A stretch of 64,000 nt of DNA, from contig CM059972.1 in NCBI GenBank assembly GCA_030490835.1, positions 9,144,264-9,208,263 of the forward strand, read 5' to 3'. The notes beneath the pieces were generated by a model. That model did not search any database, was not told the DNA's origin, and saw only the letters and a program-made list of their open reading frames with translations. The position numbers were made by a program, and so were the translations under genes. Of the stretch, positions 34,442 to 45,620 are shown in pieces. Source of the stretch: Annona cherimola (lineage: Eukaryota; Streptophyta; Magnoliopsida; Magnoliales; Annonaceae). Within the stretch, counting starts at the first letter, position 1, and every line of letters starts with the position of its first letter.

Positions 34442-36025
34442 AATGACAAGTTACCTATACCAGATATACTCCAAAAAATAACTAAAAAAGTCACTATCTT
34501 TAACCAACTTGAAACTCTGAACCTTCCAACCCAACATCCTGTACCTATTCATTTCAACCACATGATAGTTCTACTGTCACTTACTTTTTAGTTGCAAATA
34601 GGAGAGAGCACTTGATCCTAAGGCTTCATTTAGCTGAACGGTATGAGGCTTATTGGCACTATTTCAAAAATACTTTTAAAATCAATGTCTGAAGAGTGCC
34701 GTGTATAAACTATAAAATCCCACGAACCAAATGCCTCGAAAACGAAAAGTGCCTATAGGGCGCGCAGAACAGGCAAAAAATCTATTTTTGAATTTAATCT
34801 TCGCATTTGCTAAAAGCTTACAAACAGACGTTACTTTCAATACGCAGATCAAAATCGAGACTCAAAGCCAGAAAAACAGTACTTGCTACTCTGTTACGGG
34901 CGTTGTGGAGGAAGACGAGTGTCGGCTGATGGATGAGGCGATGGCCACCGTAAACCCAGAAGAGACGGAGCAGAAAAAGATGAAAAGCAAAAGCTCGAGT
35001 CAAATCCGTACTTGGTAACGTTTACATTTTATTTTGTTGTTTCAGACACGAAACTGGGGAAGTTCCAAATTTCCGCTTCTTATGAGCGGATAGGCATACG
35101 CATTGGTTCAAAATTTGAGAATTGAACAAATCAATCAACCTCGCCCCCAGCCATTCTCATTTCTCAGCTTTAATGGCTGGGCATTGTAATCTAATTGTTG
35201 TGAGAACCAAGTACAACAAGGTTCTCAAGGGTTCAATCTTATCAAGAACGGCCCAAACCATCCCAATCAACCTGAAGGTGGGCGCGAAAATGTTACAAGG
35301 CAACGGCAAAATTTCGCATGTTAATTGAACAGCGTCCGCAGTTGGTAAGGAAGACCTGTCGGATACTAACAGTACAGTAGCCCACAATATCTAACCTTTG
35401 ACAATCCAAATTGACGAAGCTTGCCTAATCCTTCCTAACTAGGTGTTTAGATCTAACAAATTACTTACTGCATCGACCATACTCAAATGCATGAAAACTT
35501 GCAGGTTTCAAACAACAAAAGATAGAACCCCCCGGCTATCTGGTGCTCCTCAAGGAGAGAAAGGGGGAAATGACATCAGATATAGCAATAGTGATGTTGT
35601 GCGAGAATGTATTAAAAATAAGAGAACAGATCCAAAGGAACAAATTGAAATGGACTCATTTTTAAGCGACTCAATTTTGGGGCCTACCAACCTTTTAAAA
35701 AAATGTGGGGCCTACCAGAACTATCAATGTGATAACTTCATTCTTTGCTAAATATACATTTTAAAACATAATGATCAGAGTTAGCTCTCTAATCCTTCAA
35801 ATTTATGAAGGAATTGATTCCTTTGTATTATTCTGGTTAAAATAAAGACATGACAGAAATAGAATAAATATAAAATGGAATGGACGTATAAAGGCCTTTC
35901 TAATGTTTACTGTTGAAAATGTAAAGCTTGGAAGAAAGACAAGGTAATGGTGTCATACACCTATCTGACATGGATTAAAACATGAAAGAAAACAAAATTG
36001 CACGAGTTGACAAGTTTTTGACATA

Positions 36026-36305
36026 GGGTGTGTTTGGCAACAGGAAAAAAATGTCATGTTAAAACTTTTCAATTTAAAATGTTTCATTCTCCACAACTAC
36101 CCTATTTTTTAATCATTTCTTCACATTTTCCTATACAACTACCCTACTTTTCAATCATTTCTACACAACTACCCATACAACTAACTTATCTATTTTAACT
36201 TTATCCCATTTACTCTTCACATTACCTCTATCATATCACATCATTTGACAACTTTTATTCTGTAAAATTTTTCATCAAAATTTTTATCCATTCCCAAACA
36301 CACCC
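36026..36305 (+). mobile_element. Tourist-like MITE, copy 3 (well preserved)
   Basis: A 280-bp element beginning GGGTGTGTTTGGCAACAGG and ending TTCCCAAACACACCC. These are terminal inverted repeats of about 14-15 bp. It is flanked by the 3-bp duplication ATA, the size typical of PIF/Harbinger. The core contains two or three copies of an ACAACTACCCTACTTTTCAA-type unit. It is the best reference copy of the family in this window. Confidence 0.88.
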
Positions 36306-36598
36306 ATAATTTCAGCCGATCGCCCCTATTCCAAGTCTTTTCATTGTCAAAAGAATTTACATGACTTCAAATTCTACACAACACAGAACAACAACCAAAC
36401 CAACTAGGCGATCTCTAACCAACTGAATGTTGCATTGAGATTTGAGAAGACAAGTTTTTAAATCTTTTAATCAAATATTTTTCCTATAATCTCCCACTTA
36501 ATAGCCATAAATACATATCCAGACCAACTGAGTAAACCGAATAAAGAGAGCAATAGCGAAGGAAGGCTCCATCCACAACTTGGATGTGTAGAAAGTTA

Positions 36599-36730
36599 AT
36601 TCTTCCCCATACACATGCATCTAGAGAGAGGCCAGGTCACACCACACATTCTCAGATGTACATGCATGCAAAGACAGGCCAAGTCAAACCACACGTTCTT
36701 AGATGTTCACATGCATGTATAGACAGGCCC
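36599..36730. repeat. Minisatellite, about 59-bp unit, 2.3 copies
   Basis: Units start ACATGCAT and continue AGAGAGAGGCCAGGTCACAC or AAGACAGGCCAAGTCAAACC, then CACACATTCTCAGATGT or CACACGTTCTTAGATGTTC. A third partial unit ends at CAGGCCC. It lies within 340 bases downstream of the CKS1 stop and may be in its 3' UTR. Confidence 0.75.
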
Positions 36731-36935
36731 TCAGGCCCATCACCAAAAGACAATTCTAGATACACCATTTTATACAGAAAGATGAAACCCAAATCTCAAC
36801 AAACGTCGTTGCTAGAACCAACATAGCCACATGTTTCATAACAATGAAAGTCTAAAATAAAAAAAAAAACTGAGTCCAGGTTTCCAGTGACAGTGACAAC
36901 CATCAACATTGTTACTACACAGCAAGCAGCTGTAA

Positions 36936-38266
36936 TCACTTACCAATGGCCATGTTCTGGTTGTTCTCCTGAGGCTGCTGGTAATTGAGGGGCCTCCTGA
37001 AGAGCATTATATGAGGCTCTGGACGATGGATTGCATAGTGGACCCAACCGCGGCTCTGCTGGACTCCAATTGCACGCCATTCATTCTATCAAGTAGCCAT
37101 CACAAAAAGTTGCTGTTTACTTTCAGTTTTGGATGTAGTTTTAATGCATCACAAACAATTTTTTTAGGACAAAACATTCCCAAAATTATCAGAAAGCCCA
37201 CAATTTGAAGATACCACGAAGGAACAAAAAACTGACAATGGTGATCGATACTGGCCAAGTTTATGGGCACCACTAACTTAAGATCCATCTTTACCCTTTC
37301 TAAGAAAGGCTGACAAACCTCCAGTCACCAAGTTCCACCTCAAAAACCTCCAGTCATCAAGTTCCACCTCAAATTTAGGTATTGATCTTTAGAATCAAAC
37401 AACTAGATATATATATATATATATATAGACACATACACCCAATGCACACACGTGTAAGGGGAACAAAATGAAAGGAAGCATAGAGTTGCTACAGCCCTGC
37501 ACAAGTGACTATCCAGTCAACAACAATCACAAACGCATTAAAACAGTTTTCAAAATCATCACCATAAATTAGCAATAGTCCATTTGGTCACAGGGTTACT
37601 TCCCCTAAAAAAAGCATGTTCTGTGTCAACTCCACCACAGGCTACCTATTGAGAGGCTCGAATATTCCACTGAGGATACCACCTAGGATTGGCCTCGCAT
37701 TGACACTTTCTGGACCAATAATCACTTCTGACACCCTAATCAGTACAAGTTACAAATAAAAGCTGCAGTATCACATGGCAACCTGTGATTCAAACTATCG
37801 ACTGATATCTTCCTTTTTTTTTTTTTTTAATATATAGTATTCACCGGTATCTTCGATAGCAAACTAAAGGGGCTAAAAGGCATGATCCAAAGTGAACATT
37901 AAACACCACGGACTCTTCGCCGTTGTTCATTGCGCATATATCAACCAGTCTCCAGACGCTTATGCAAAATGTGTTTACAGAACAAATAACTACGATAAGG
38001 AGCAACATGAGGAAAAGAATAAGAAACGCTAATTCGAAGGATCAAAGACTGTATACCTCTGAAAGGAGTCGATTCTTAGGCAGCAGCTTCGCAACCTCTG
38101 GAGGAAGGACAACGTGCCTGCATGTATGCAGTAGCGATATGACACGATACATTTAGGAATGAGTAGTTTATGTGCGAAATTTGGAGAAATTGGGGACGAG
38201 GCCGAAATGAGACCTGTATTCGTAGGTGTCATCAAAGTATTTCTCAGAGTAGTTGATCTGACCCAT
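36936..38266 (-). CDS. CKS1: Cyclin-dependent kinases regulatory subunit CKS1
   Basis: Three coding exons in transcript order: 38266-38214, 38117-38057, 37085-36936. They total 264 nt for 87 aa plus stop, the usual size of plant CKS. The protein opens [17 protein letters not shown] and contains [34 protein letters not shown] and [12 protein letters not shown]. The HxPEPH segment is the beta-hinge that governs monomer or strand-swapped dimer formation. The conserved Arg, Ser, Trp and Arg residues form the phosphate-binding pocket. CKS proteins bind CDKs and act as phospho-adaptors in cell-cycle control, in nucleus and cytoplasm. All introns are GT-AG and phases agree. A GTACGT donor-like site near 38575 suggests a further 5' UTR intron. 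No other reading fits. Confidence 0.96.
37315..37372. repeat. 29-bp direct duplication in CKS1 intron 2
   Basis: AAACCTCCAGTCACCAAGTT followed by CCACCTC occurs twice in tandem with one substitution (CACC/CATC). Confidence 0.85.
37405..37428. repeat. (AT)n microsatellite in CKS1 intron 2
   Basis: An uninterrupted run of about eleven AT units. Confidence 0.9.
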
Positions 38267-38436
38267 GGTCTCGCTTGAGTCTTGGTTGAATGCCCGTGAG
38301 AGATTTGTCTCCTACTTCTGATGAATGGATAGGGTAGGCAAAGCCAGCAATCAAGCAGTAAGTATGAGTTGCAAACGTTGTTGAGTTTGGCGCGGAAGTA
38401 ATCGAAAAGGAAAGACCTAGATCATCCACAGATAGA

Positions 38437-38577
38437 TGCAGGGGAGAGAGAAAGACAGACAGACGGAGTCCAAACCATGAAAATGCAAAGAGATGAAAGT
38501 TGATAGAGAGAGAGAGAAGTAAGAAAATGCAAAGAGACGAAGGTTTATCGAGAGAGAGAGAGGGGGAGAGAGACGTA
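38437..38577. repeat. (GA)n tracts in a duplicated unit upstream of CKS1
   Basis: Two imperfect copies of a unit of about 47 bp (AATGCAAAGAGATGAAAG... and AATGCAAAGAGACGAAGG...), each followed by a GAGAGAGAGA run. On the gene's strand these are (CT)n tracts. They lie 170-310 bases upstream of the CKS1 ATG, in the 5' UTR or core promoter, where CT/GA repeats are common in plants. Confidence 0.75.
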
Positions 38578-38919
38578 CCTACGGCCGGTGCCACTGATGG
38601 GGAGTGGGGAAGAAAAGAGAGAATCCCTTTCGTTATTTTTTTTTCCCGACTTTTCCCTGCCACTGAGAAATGACGATTCGCGCGCCTAGATCACGGCGCT
38701 TATGATGGAAATTGCTTTTTTATTTTTTATTTTTATTTTTTAAAATAGCCGCTTAACGGCTCAAGGCCTTTATTTCAAATTTCAAATTTCAAATGCATCC
38801 ATCTCACGCGTCACAACTCACAAGTTAATAGTCCCCCTGTTCATTCCTTGCTACCCGATCGCCGGTCACACTGTTTTGTCGTCAGTTTGGTCTGTGAAAT
38901 TTAGTAGCTTGGTTGATGA

Positions 38920-39104
38920 CTGATAAAACTTTCATCTATTTTGTAAAAGAGTTTTTGAAACGGTAGAAAATAATATAATATTATATGAATAATGATGAAG
39001 AATAAAAAAATAAAATTAAAATAGATAGACTAGTTATATTGATTGTTGTGTATAAATGATTGGTAGCTTATATAGAAAGATGTAAAAAATAATTTTAAAA
39101 ATAT
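38920..39104 (-). mobile_element. Tourist-like MITE, copy 4, left part (split by the LINE)
   Basis: A reverse copy running AATAATGATGAAGAATAAA, TAAAATTAAAATAGATAGAC, GTATAAATGATTGG and TGTAAAAAATAATT. It stops abruptly at the 3' end of the RTE LINE. The expected continuation (complement of the CACTCTCCACAACTACC region) resumes after the LINE at 42285-42311. Confidence 0.7.
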
Positions 39105-42100
39105 CATCGTCATCATCATAAGTCATTTCCCACCTAGGTGGGGTCGGCTGCATGGATTCTACTATGCTATTCTTGGCTATTTAAGGCTAAATTTTCTGTA
39201 ATTTGTAATATTTTTAAACCTTGTTTAATTACTTTTGTTAATGTTTTTTTGGTCTTCCTCTCATCTTCTACCACTTTCTACTTGGATAGACTTTGTTTTC
39301 CTAACCGGTGCTATTTTAAGTCTTCTTTTAACATGACCAAACCATCTTAATCTATTTTCTCTCATTTTATCACAAATTGGTCTCACTTTTAAGTTTTCTC
39401 GAATTATTTCATTCCTAATTTTATCTTTTTTTTGTTTTATCACTCATCCACCTTAACATTTTCATTTCCGCTACGCTCATTTTTTGTATATGTTGTTTTT
39501 TTAACTGCCCAACATTATGCCCCGTAAAGCATAGCAGGTCTAATCGCAATCTTATAAAAATTTCTTTTTAATTTGATTGGAACTCGACGATCACATAAAA
39601 ATCCTGATGTACTTCTCCATTTCTTTCATCCTGCTTGCATTTTATGTATTATACCTTACTCAATTTCTCCATTCTTTTGAACTATTGATCCTAAGTACCG
39701 AAAGTTATTAGTTCTTGTTACTACTTGATCTAAAATCTTAATTGGTTCATCGTCTAGGTTCTCACTATTATTAAAATTACATTTAATATATTCAGTTTTA
39801 GTGCGACTAGTTCTAAAATCATTAGATTCTAAAGCATGTACCCACCTATTCAATTTAAAATTTAGTCATTCTTTAGTTTCATCCATTAGAACAATATCAT
39901 TTGCAGATAACATACACAAAAGTAATTCTTCTTGGAGATGTCTAGTAATTTCATATATTACTAAGGTGAAAAAGTAAAGACCCAAAGCTGAGCCTCGATG
40001 TAAACCTATTTTAACTAGAAAGACATTAGTATCTTCACTGATGGTCCTCACATTCGTAACATCCTCTTCATACATATCTTTAATAATATCGATGTATCTG
40101 TCATTAATTCATTTTTTTTTCATCACTTGCCAAGTTAACTTTCTTGGTACTCGATCGTAAGTTTTTTCTAAATCAATAAAAATCATATATAAGTTTTTTT
40201 CTTCTCCCTATACTTTTCAAATAGTTGTCTAAGTAATAAAATAGCTTCAGTAGTTAATCTTGCTAGTACAAAACCAAATTAATTTTCAAATACATTAGTT
40301 TTCCGTCTTAGTCTATGTTTAATTACTCTTTCCCGTAATTTCATAGAATGATTCATTAATTTTATTCCATGATAATTTACACAATTTTGAATATCTCCTT
40401 TATTTTTATAGATTGAAACTATAATATTTTTCCTCTATTCACTTGACATTAACTTTGTTTTTATAATCTTATTAAAAAAAATTTGTTAGCCATGTTGCAC
40501 CTACATCTCCCATGTACTTCCAAGTCTCAATTGGTATATTATCTGGGTCTAAGGCTTTTCCTGTTTTCATTTTTCTTAGAGCTTCATTTACTTCAGATAT
40601 TCAATTTTTTGTGAAATAACTAATATTCATATTTTCTTCTCTATTTAAACTAACATCTAATGTTAAATGTTCGTGTGGGGTATCATTTAGTAAATTATAA
40701 AAATAAGTTTTCTATCTTTCTTTAATATCATCGTCTTTAACTAGAACTTTTTTGTCATCATTTTTAATACATTAACATGTGTTAAATATTTGCCTTTATT
40801 TTTTCTTAATTTAGTCAATTTAAAAATATCATTTTCACCTTGTCTAGTTCATAATCTGTTATATAAGTTCTCATAAGCTTTGTGTTTAGCATCGCTAATA
40901 ATCTTTTTAGTAGTTTTTTTTATTGTTTGTATTGTTGTAAGTTTGTATCATTTTTATTTATCTGTCATGTTTAAACTTTTTTTGTTTAACATTTATAGCT
41001 TTTTGAACATCTTCATTCTACCACCAAATTTCTCTATGTGAGGATCTACTATTTTTATATATACCTACAATACTTTGTCCTGCTTCTTTTATAGTAGGGT
41101 GTGTTTGGTAATGAGCAAAAATTGTCAAGTTAAAACTTTTCAATCTAAAATTTGTCACTTTCCACAACTATCTTATTTTTTAATCATTTCTTCACATTTT
41201 TCTATACAATTACCATCCTTTTCAATCATTTCTTCACAATTACCAACATAATTAACCTATTTATTTCAACTTTATGTTATTTACTCCTCATTATTACCCC
41301 TATCATATCACATTATTTGACAACTTCTACTATCTGCAACTTTTTATCAAAAGTTTTATCAATTCCCAGACACACCTTTAGTTGTCATTTTATCCCACGT
41401 TGATTTTACTCTATCTTCTTGAGTATCTCATTTTCTTTCTTCTATCATTCTTTTACTAAAAAGTTTTATGTTATTTCCCTTTAAATTCCACCATTTAATT
41501 TTTGGAATTATATTGCCTTTAATTTTTGTTGACTTTTTTTGTATATATATATTCATCACTAATAATCTATGCTGCATAGTGAAGCTCTCACATGGGATAA
41601 CCTTACAATTAATACAAATGGATCTATCCAATTTTCTTATAAGGAAGAAATATACTTTGCTATAATTGGTCATACTTTTAAAAGTTATCAAGTGTTCATC
41701 TCATTTTTGAAATAAGGTATTTGCTATAACCAAATCATACGCTATAGCAAAATCCAAAATGACATTCCTCATTTTATTCCTTATTCGAAAACCGAAATCT
41801 CTATGACTTCTCTCATATCCTGCATTCTCCTTTCCTACATGTCAATTTAAAAGTTGTCAAGTGTTCATCTCGTTTTGGAAATAAGGTATTTGCTATAACC
41901 AAATCATATGTTATAGCAAAGTCCAAAATATCATTCCTTATTCGAAAGCCGAAACCTTAATTACTTCTCTCATATATTACATTCTCCTTTCATACATGTC
42001 AATTTAAAGCTCCACTTCTCACGACATTTTCTTGATTAGATGTCCTTTGTATAACACTATCTAAGTCATCCAAAATTGTTTCTTAATTCTATCATCTAAT

Positions 42101-42273
42101 TTTACTTATGGTGCATAAGTACTAATCACATTTAAGACCTTTACGCCTAATACAAATTTTATTTTAATAATTCTATTATTTATTCTATTGACATCTACAA
42201 CTTTATTTATGAATTTATTATCTACTATTATTTCTACACAATTTCTATTACCATCATTTCCTATATACCATAA
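39105..42273 (-). mobile_element. RTE-clade LINE, degenerate but nearly full length
   Basis: A minus-strand non-LTR retrotransposon of about 3.2 kb including a 280-bp MITE insertion. Its 3' end is a short TGA/ATG-rich tail next to CCCACCTAGGTGGGAAATGA, as in plant RTE elements. It is flanked by an exact 11-bp duplication TTTAAAAATAT (39094-39104 and 42274-42284). Readable reverse-transcriptase segments include RGSALGLYFFTLVIYEITRH and the active-site region, where the expected FADD has become SAND. Downstream are RTKTEYIKC, NNFRYLGSIVQKNG and the C-terminal MRENRLRWFGHVKRR. The endonuclease end maps at 41.4-42.27 kb. Many stops and frameshifts make it inactive. Confidence 0.88.
41097..41376 (+). 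mobile_element. Tourist-like MITE, copy 5, inserted in the LINE
   Basis: Starts GGGTGTGTTTGGTAATGAGC and ends CAATTCCCAGACACACC, with the full family core in between. It interrupts the RTE LINE between its endonuclease and reverse-transcriptase parts, so it inserted after the LINE. Confidence 0.85.
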
Positions 42274-42284
42274 TTTAAAAATAT

Positions 42285-42311
42285 AATAATCGTAAAAAAT
42301 GAAATTTTTTA
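42285..42311 (-). mobile_element. Tourist-like MITE, copy 4, right remnant after the LINE
   Basis: ATAATCGTAAAAAATGAAAT followed by TTTTTAGA corresponds to the complement of the family's TCTAAAA...CACTCTCCACAACTAC segment. It continues the MITE interrupted at 39104. Confidence 0.5.
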
Positions 42312-42875
42312 GAGTATTTAGTTACCGAAAATTTATCAAATTAAAAATTTTTAATCTAAAAGTGCGCTTGACAATAATAAAAAATTGTCAAGCTAAACCT
42401 TTTCAATAAATTTTTTTTCGCTCTTTATTGTTATCTTATTTTTTAATAATTTGTCACATACTTTTATACAACTACACTACTTCCTAATTATTTTTACACA
42501 ATTATTCGTACAACTAACATGTCTATTTTAACTTTATTCTTTTTACTCCTAGTACAATATCACATCATTCTCTTCAATTTTAAAAATTTTTACGCTAAAA
42601 ACTTTTCATCTACAGGTCTTATCACTTCTCAATATACCATAGAACTTTTCATTATCTACAATTACCATATTTTTTAATTATTTGTTCACTTATTACTATA
42701 CAACTATCATACTTTTCAATTATTTATACACAACTATCTACATATCTAATCTATCTATTTTAACTTCATTATTTTTACTCATAATCATTGCCTTATCATA
42801 TCATATCATTTTTTATTTTAAAAAGTTGTAAAAAAAAAAGTTTCATTGAAATTTTATCACTTCCCAAACATACAA
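42312..42875 (+). mobile_element. Tourist-like MITE, copy 6 (outer), interrupted by copy 7
   Basis: The left part (about 42312-42361) ends AAATTTTTAATCTAAAAG. The right part resumes at about 42643 with ACTTTTCATTATCTACAATT and runs through the family core to TTCCCAAACATAC near 42872. The join recreates the family order TCAATCTAAAA then TTTTCACTCTCCACAACTACC, so a later copy sits inside it. Confidence 0.75.
42363..42641 (+). mobile_element. Tourist-like MITE, copy 7 (inner, nested in copy 6)
   Basis: Opens TGCGCTTGACAATAATAAAA (mutated TGTGTTTGGCAAT) and ends near CACTTCTCAATATACCA. It contains its own complete family core (TACAACTACACTACTTCC, TGTCTATTTTAACTTTATTC). Confidence 0.75.
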
Positions 42876-43151
42876 GGGTGAAAAGTTGTCTTTTAACGAA
42901 AGCACCGTTTTAAAAAAAAATTAAAAGGCAAGCTGAGGGATTGTACTTAGGTTTTTTTTATTAACAAAATTATCTTAAATGTACTTAATTTATATATAAA
43001 TTTATAACATTTTTTAATTTCAAGGATCAGGGTGTTTTAGTAAATTTTGAAGTTTAAAATAACAAAAATACCTTTATATTTAAAATTTATAAAAATACAT
43101 GCATGTCTCCATAATATTAGAATTTAGTATATGAATAAAATGCATTTATGG

Positions 43152-43450
43152 CATGGCTATACCAAAAATTTTCGAATCAAAACTTATTAATTTAAAACTT
43201 TTTACTCTTCATGATTATTTTATTTTGAAATTATTTATTAATATTTTCCTATATAATTATTTTGCTTTTAATTCCTATATAATTATTTTACTTTTAATCA
43301 TTTTCATGCAACTGCTCAAACACAAGAATTATCTATTATTCTATTTTGAATTTCTATTTTTTACTCATCACGGCTAACCACGTAATATCATATCATTTTC
43401 TTTTATTTTAAGCATTTTCATTTAAAAGTCTAACTACTTCCCAAACACAT
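43152..43450 (+). mobile_element. Tourist-like MITE, copy 8 (old, with internal duplication)
   Basis: A diverged copy recognised by AATTTAAAACTTTTTACTCT, TAATATCATATCATTTTC and the end CTACTTCCCAAACACAT. The unit TCCTATATAATTATTTT followed by TTTTAAT is tandemly doubled at 43249-43300. Confidence 0.65.
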
Positions 43451-43551
43451 ATTTAGGACAACTTTTTATTAATAATAAAAAATAGGTAAATAAACTGGCT
43501 ACGTGCGCGCCCCAAAATTATCAAGAACACAGTTATTGGCGGAGAGATGTA

Positions 43552-43842
43552 GGGTGCGTTTGTTTAGGGTAAAAAAGTGTCAATTAAAACTTTTTAATCT
43601 AAAACTTTTCAATCTCCATAATTATTCTATTTTTTAATTATTTTTTCACATTTTTCTATACAAACTACCCTACTTTTCAATCATTTCTACACAACTACTC
43701 ACACAACTAACCTATCTATTTTAACTTTATTCTCTTTACTACTCATCATTACTCCTATTATATCGCATTACTTTCTATTGATTTGATAACTTTTACTCTA
43801 AAAATTTTTCATCAAAAGTTTTACCTCCAACCAAACACACCC
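43552..43842 (+). mobile_element. Tourist-like MITE, copy 9 (well preserved)
   Basis: A 291-bp copy starting GGGTGCGTTTGTTTAGGG and ending CCAACCAAACACACCC. It is flanked by the 3-bp duplication GTA on both sides. The core is almost the same as in the copy at 36026-36305. Confidence 0.87.
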
Positions 43843-44152
43843 GTAGTTAGGCTGTTGGTGAATCTACGCGGTGAGAAGATGAGCTGGAAAGAGCAGAGTA
43901 GGAGTTGGAGCGTGCATTGAATTACTCGATGTCAGTCGTGGTGCCTGCTTGGTCGTTCCTTAGAGCACGAGAGGTCATTGGTGTGTGGGCAGTCGCCCGC
44001 CATTCAAGATGCCCTCAATCGTAAACGTGGCTCCAGAGAGATTAGAAGAAAAGAACATGAGAACCAAAAAAAAAAAAAAAAAAAAATTATTATTAAAAGC
44101 TCATAAAAGTCATAAGGGCATTTTAGACCTGCAAAGCATTTTGCAAATATAG

Positions 44153-44343
44153 GGTGTATTTGTATACAGGATAACGTAAGTGTTGAAGCAAAAATCTAAC
44201 TCCATTTTTTTCCGTTTAGTTCAACCATCTTAGCAATTTTTTATACAAATTATCCTATCTATTTTTTCTCCGTTCATGTTTTACATTTATGATACCCATT
44301 CTGATTTTTCACTTTTCATTATCCTTCAAACAAACATATCCAA
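44153..44343. mobile_element. Short diverged MITE-like element
   Basis: Begins AGGGTGTATTTGTATACAGG and ends TTCAAACAAACATATCC, approximate inverted repeats. Internally it retains TACAAATTATCCTATCTATT. It is probably a deleted relative of the main MITE family. Confidence 0.45.
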
Positions 44344-44344
44344 C

Positions 44345-44745
44345 TTTTTCATAACTTTTTGCACACTTTTTTATATATAATTGTCTTATTTTACTTCATC
44401 AAAAAATTGTCTTATTTTACAAAAAATATTTTTTGTACTTTAATTTTATTTACTTTACTCATAATTATTACTTTTATCATCAAACTTTTAAATGAAAAGT
44501 TTTTGTGTAATAATTTTTAAATAGATGAAAAATAACATGATATGATAAAGATAATGATTAAGTATAGAGATAATAAAGTTAAAATAAATAAGTTAGTTTT
44601 ATAGGTTGTTATGTAAATATGATTAAAGAATATGTAGTTATATGAGAAACTGTGAAGTAATAATCTTAAATTATGATAGTTATGGAGAGCGAAAATTTTT
44701 AAATTAAAAAGTTTTTGTTAAAAACAAATATGTAGTATATTTTTT
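44345..44745. mobile_element. Inverted pair of Tourist-like MITE copies
   Basis: The first half (44345-44510) reads forward (TTTACTTTACTCATAATTAT, TTTATCATCAAACTTTT). The second half reads in reverse (GATGAAAAATAACATGATAT, AGATAATAAAGTTAAAATAA, ATTAAAAAGTTTTTGTTAAA). Head-to-head placement makes a potential hairpin of about 200 bp per arm, imperfectly matched. Confidence 0.55.
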
Positions 44746-45258
44746 CCATAAAAAAGCACACTTAACTACATAAAATTCCTACCTTTCAATATATTTTTTC
44801 AGATATTTCTATATATTTCTCCTATATTCTGCTTATTCTCACCATGTTATATCTTAACAGTATTTTGTTTTTTAAAAGTTTTTCCTTAAAAATTTCCCCT
44901 CAAAAATTTCATCAATAGCAAACACGTATTTTATGAAAATTTTCATTTTAGGGCCAATATCATCCAATTTTTGTATTAAATTTTTTCTTATGTTCAATAC
45001 AATCATTCAATTTCAAATAATATTAATTGTTCTTTTTCCATTAATTATAAATTTTCAGTCTATTTACAATTTTATTTTTAAATTGTAATATAAATTTTCA
45101 TTTTTTATGCAGAACTTCTCTTCGTCTAATGTCCTAGTACAGTTTTCAATCAGTTCTATCTAGCAACATCTTCATCTAACAAATAAAAAGAAGAAACTTG
45201 CATGTTTCTTTTATCACTTACCTTTTAATATACATCAAAGTCTTTATTAACTATCCTA

Positions 45259-45484
45259 TTTTTTTTATTGATGAATATTTACATCGCATTTTAACTTATA
45301 TTACAATAAAGCTCTTAGACAATTTTTCAAATAAGGGAGATAACAACTCTCAAATATGAATATGGGAGAAACAAGTTCCCAAATATTAATGGATAGACAA
45401 AACTCCCAAAGACCCGAATTTGATACCGGGACATAGCCTAACTGAAGAAAAGCTTCTGACCACTTGCACTAATAACAAATGACA
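45259..45484 (-). mobile_element. tRNA-derived SINE, copy 2
   Basis: Minus-strand element with a box-A-like TAGTGCAAGTGG at its 5' end, a box-B-like GGTATCAAATTC and an A-rich tail (AATAAAAAAAA). It is flanked by an 8/9 duplication ACTATCCTA (45250-45258) and ATTATCCTA (45485-45493). The 3' region AGAGCTTTATTGTAATATAA matches the SINE at 28.0-28.2 kb. Confidence 0.8.
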
Positions 45485-45620
45485 ATTATCCTACTGTTCA
45501 CGCCATTAATATCACATTGCAATTAATATAAGTCAACATATTTATTAATTACCCTACTTTTCATGTCATTAACATTGTATTCCAATTATTTCGTCACTCT
45601 CTATAAATTTTTACTATACC

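Larger units (their letters stand above)
31417..36935. other. Intergenic between the divergently placed BTR1-like 5' end and CKS1 3' end
   Basis: This holds the BTR1-like promoter side, a (TTAA)n tract near 31778-31797, a Mutator-like MITE, a hAT-like element and a Tourist-like MITE, listed separately. Small frames at 34731-35018 and 35122-35751 have no recognisable domain and no consistent exon structure, so I do not call genes there. Confidence 0.5.

Noticed and set aside
34731..35018. 95-codon plus-strand frame starting MPRKRKVPIG
   Set aside because: No recognisable domain, no supporting exon structure or family resemblance; left as unassigned intergenic sequence.
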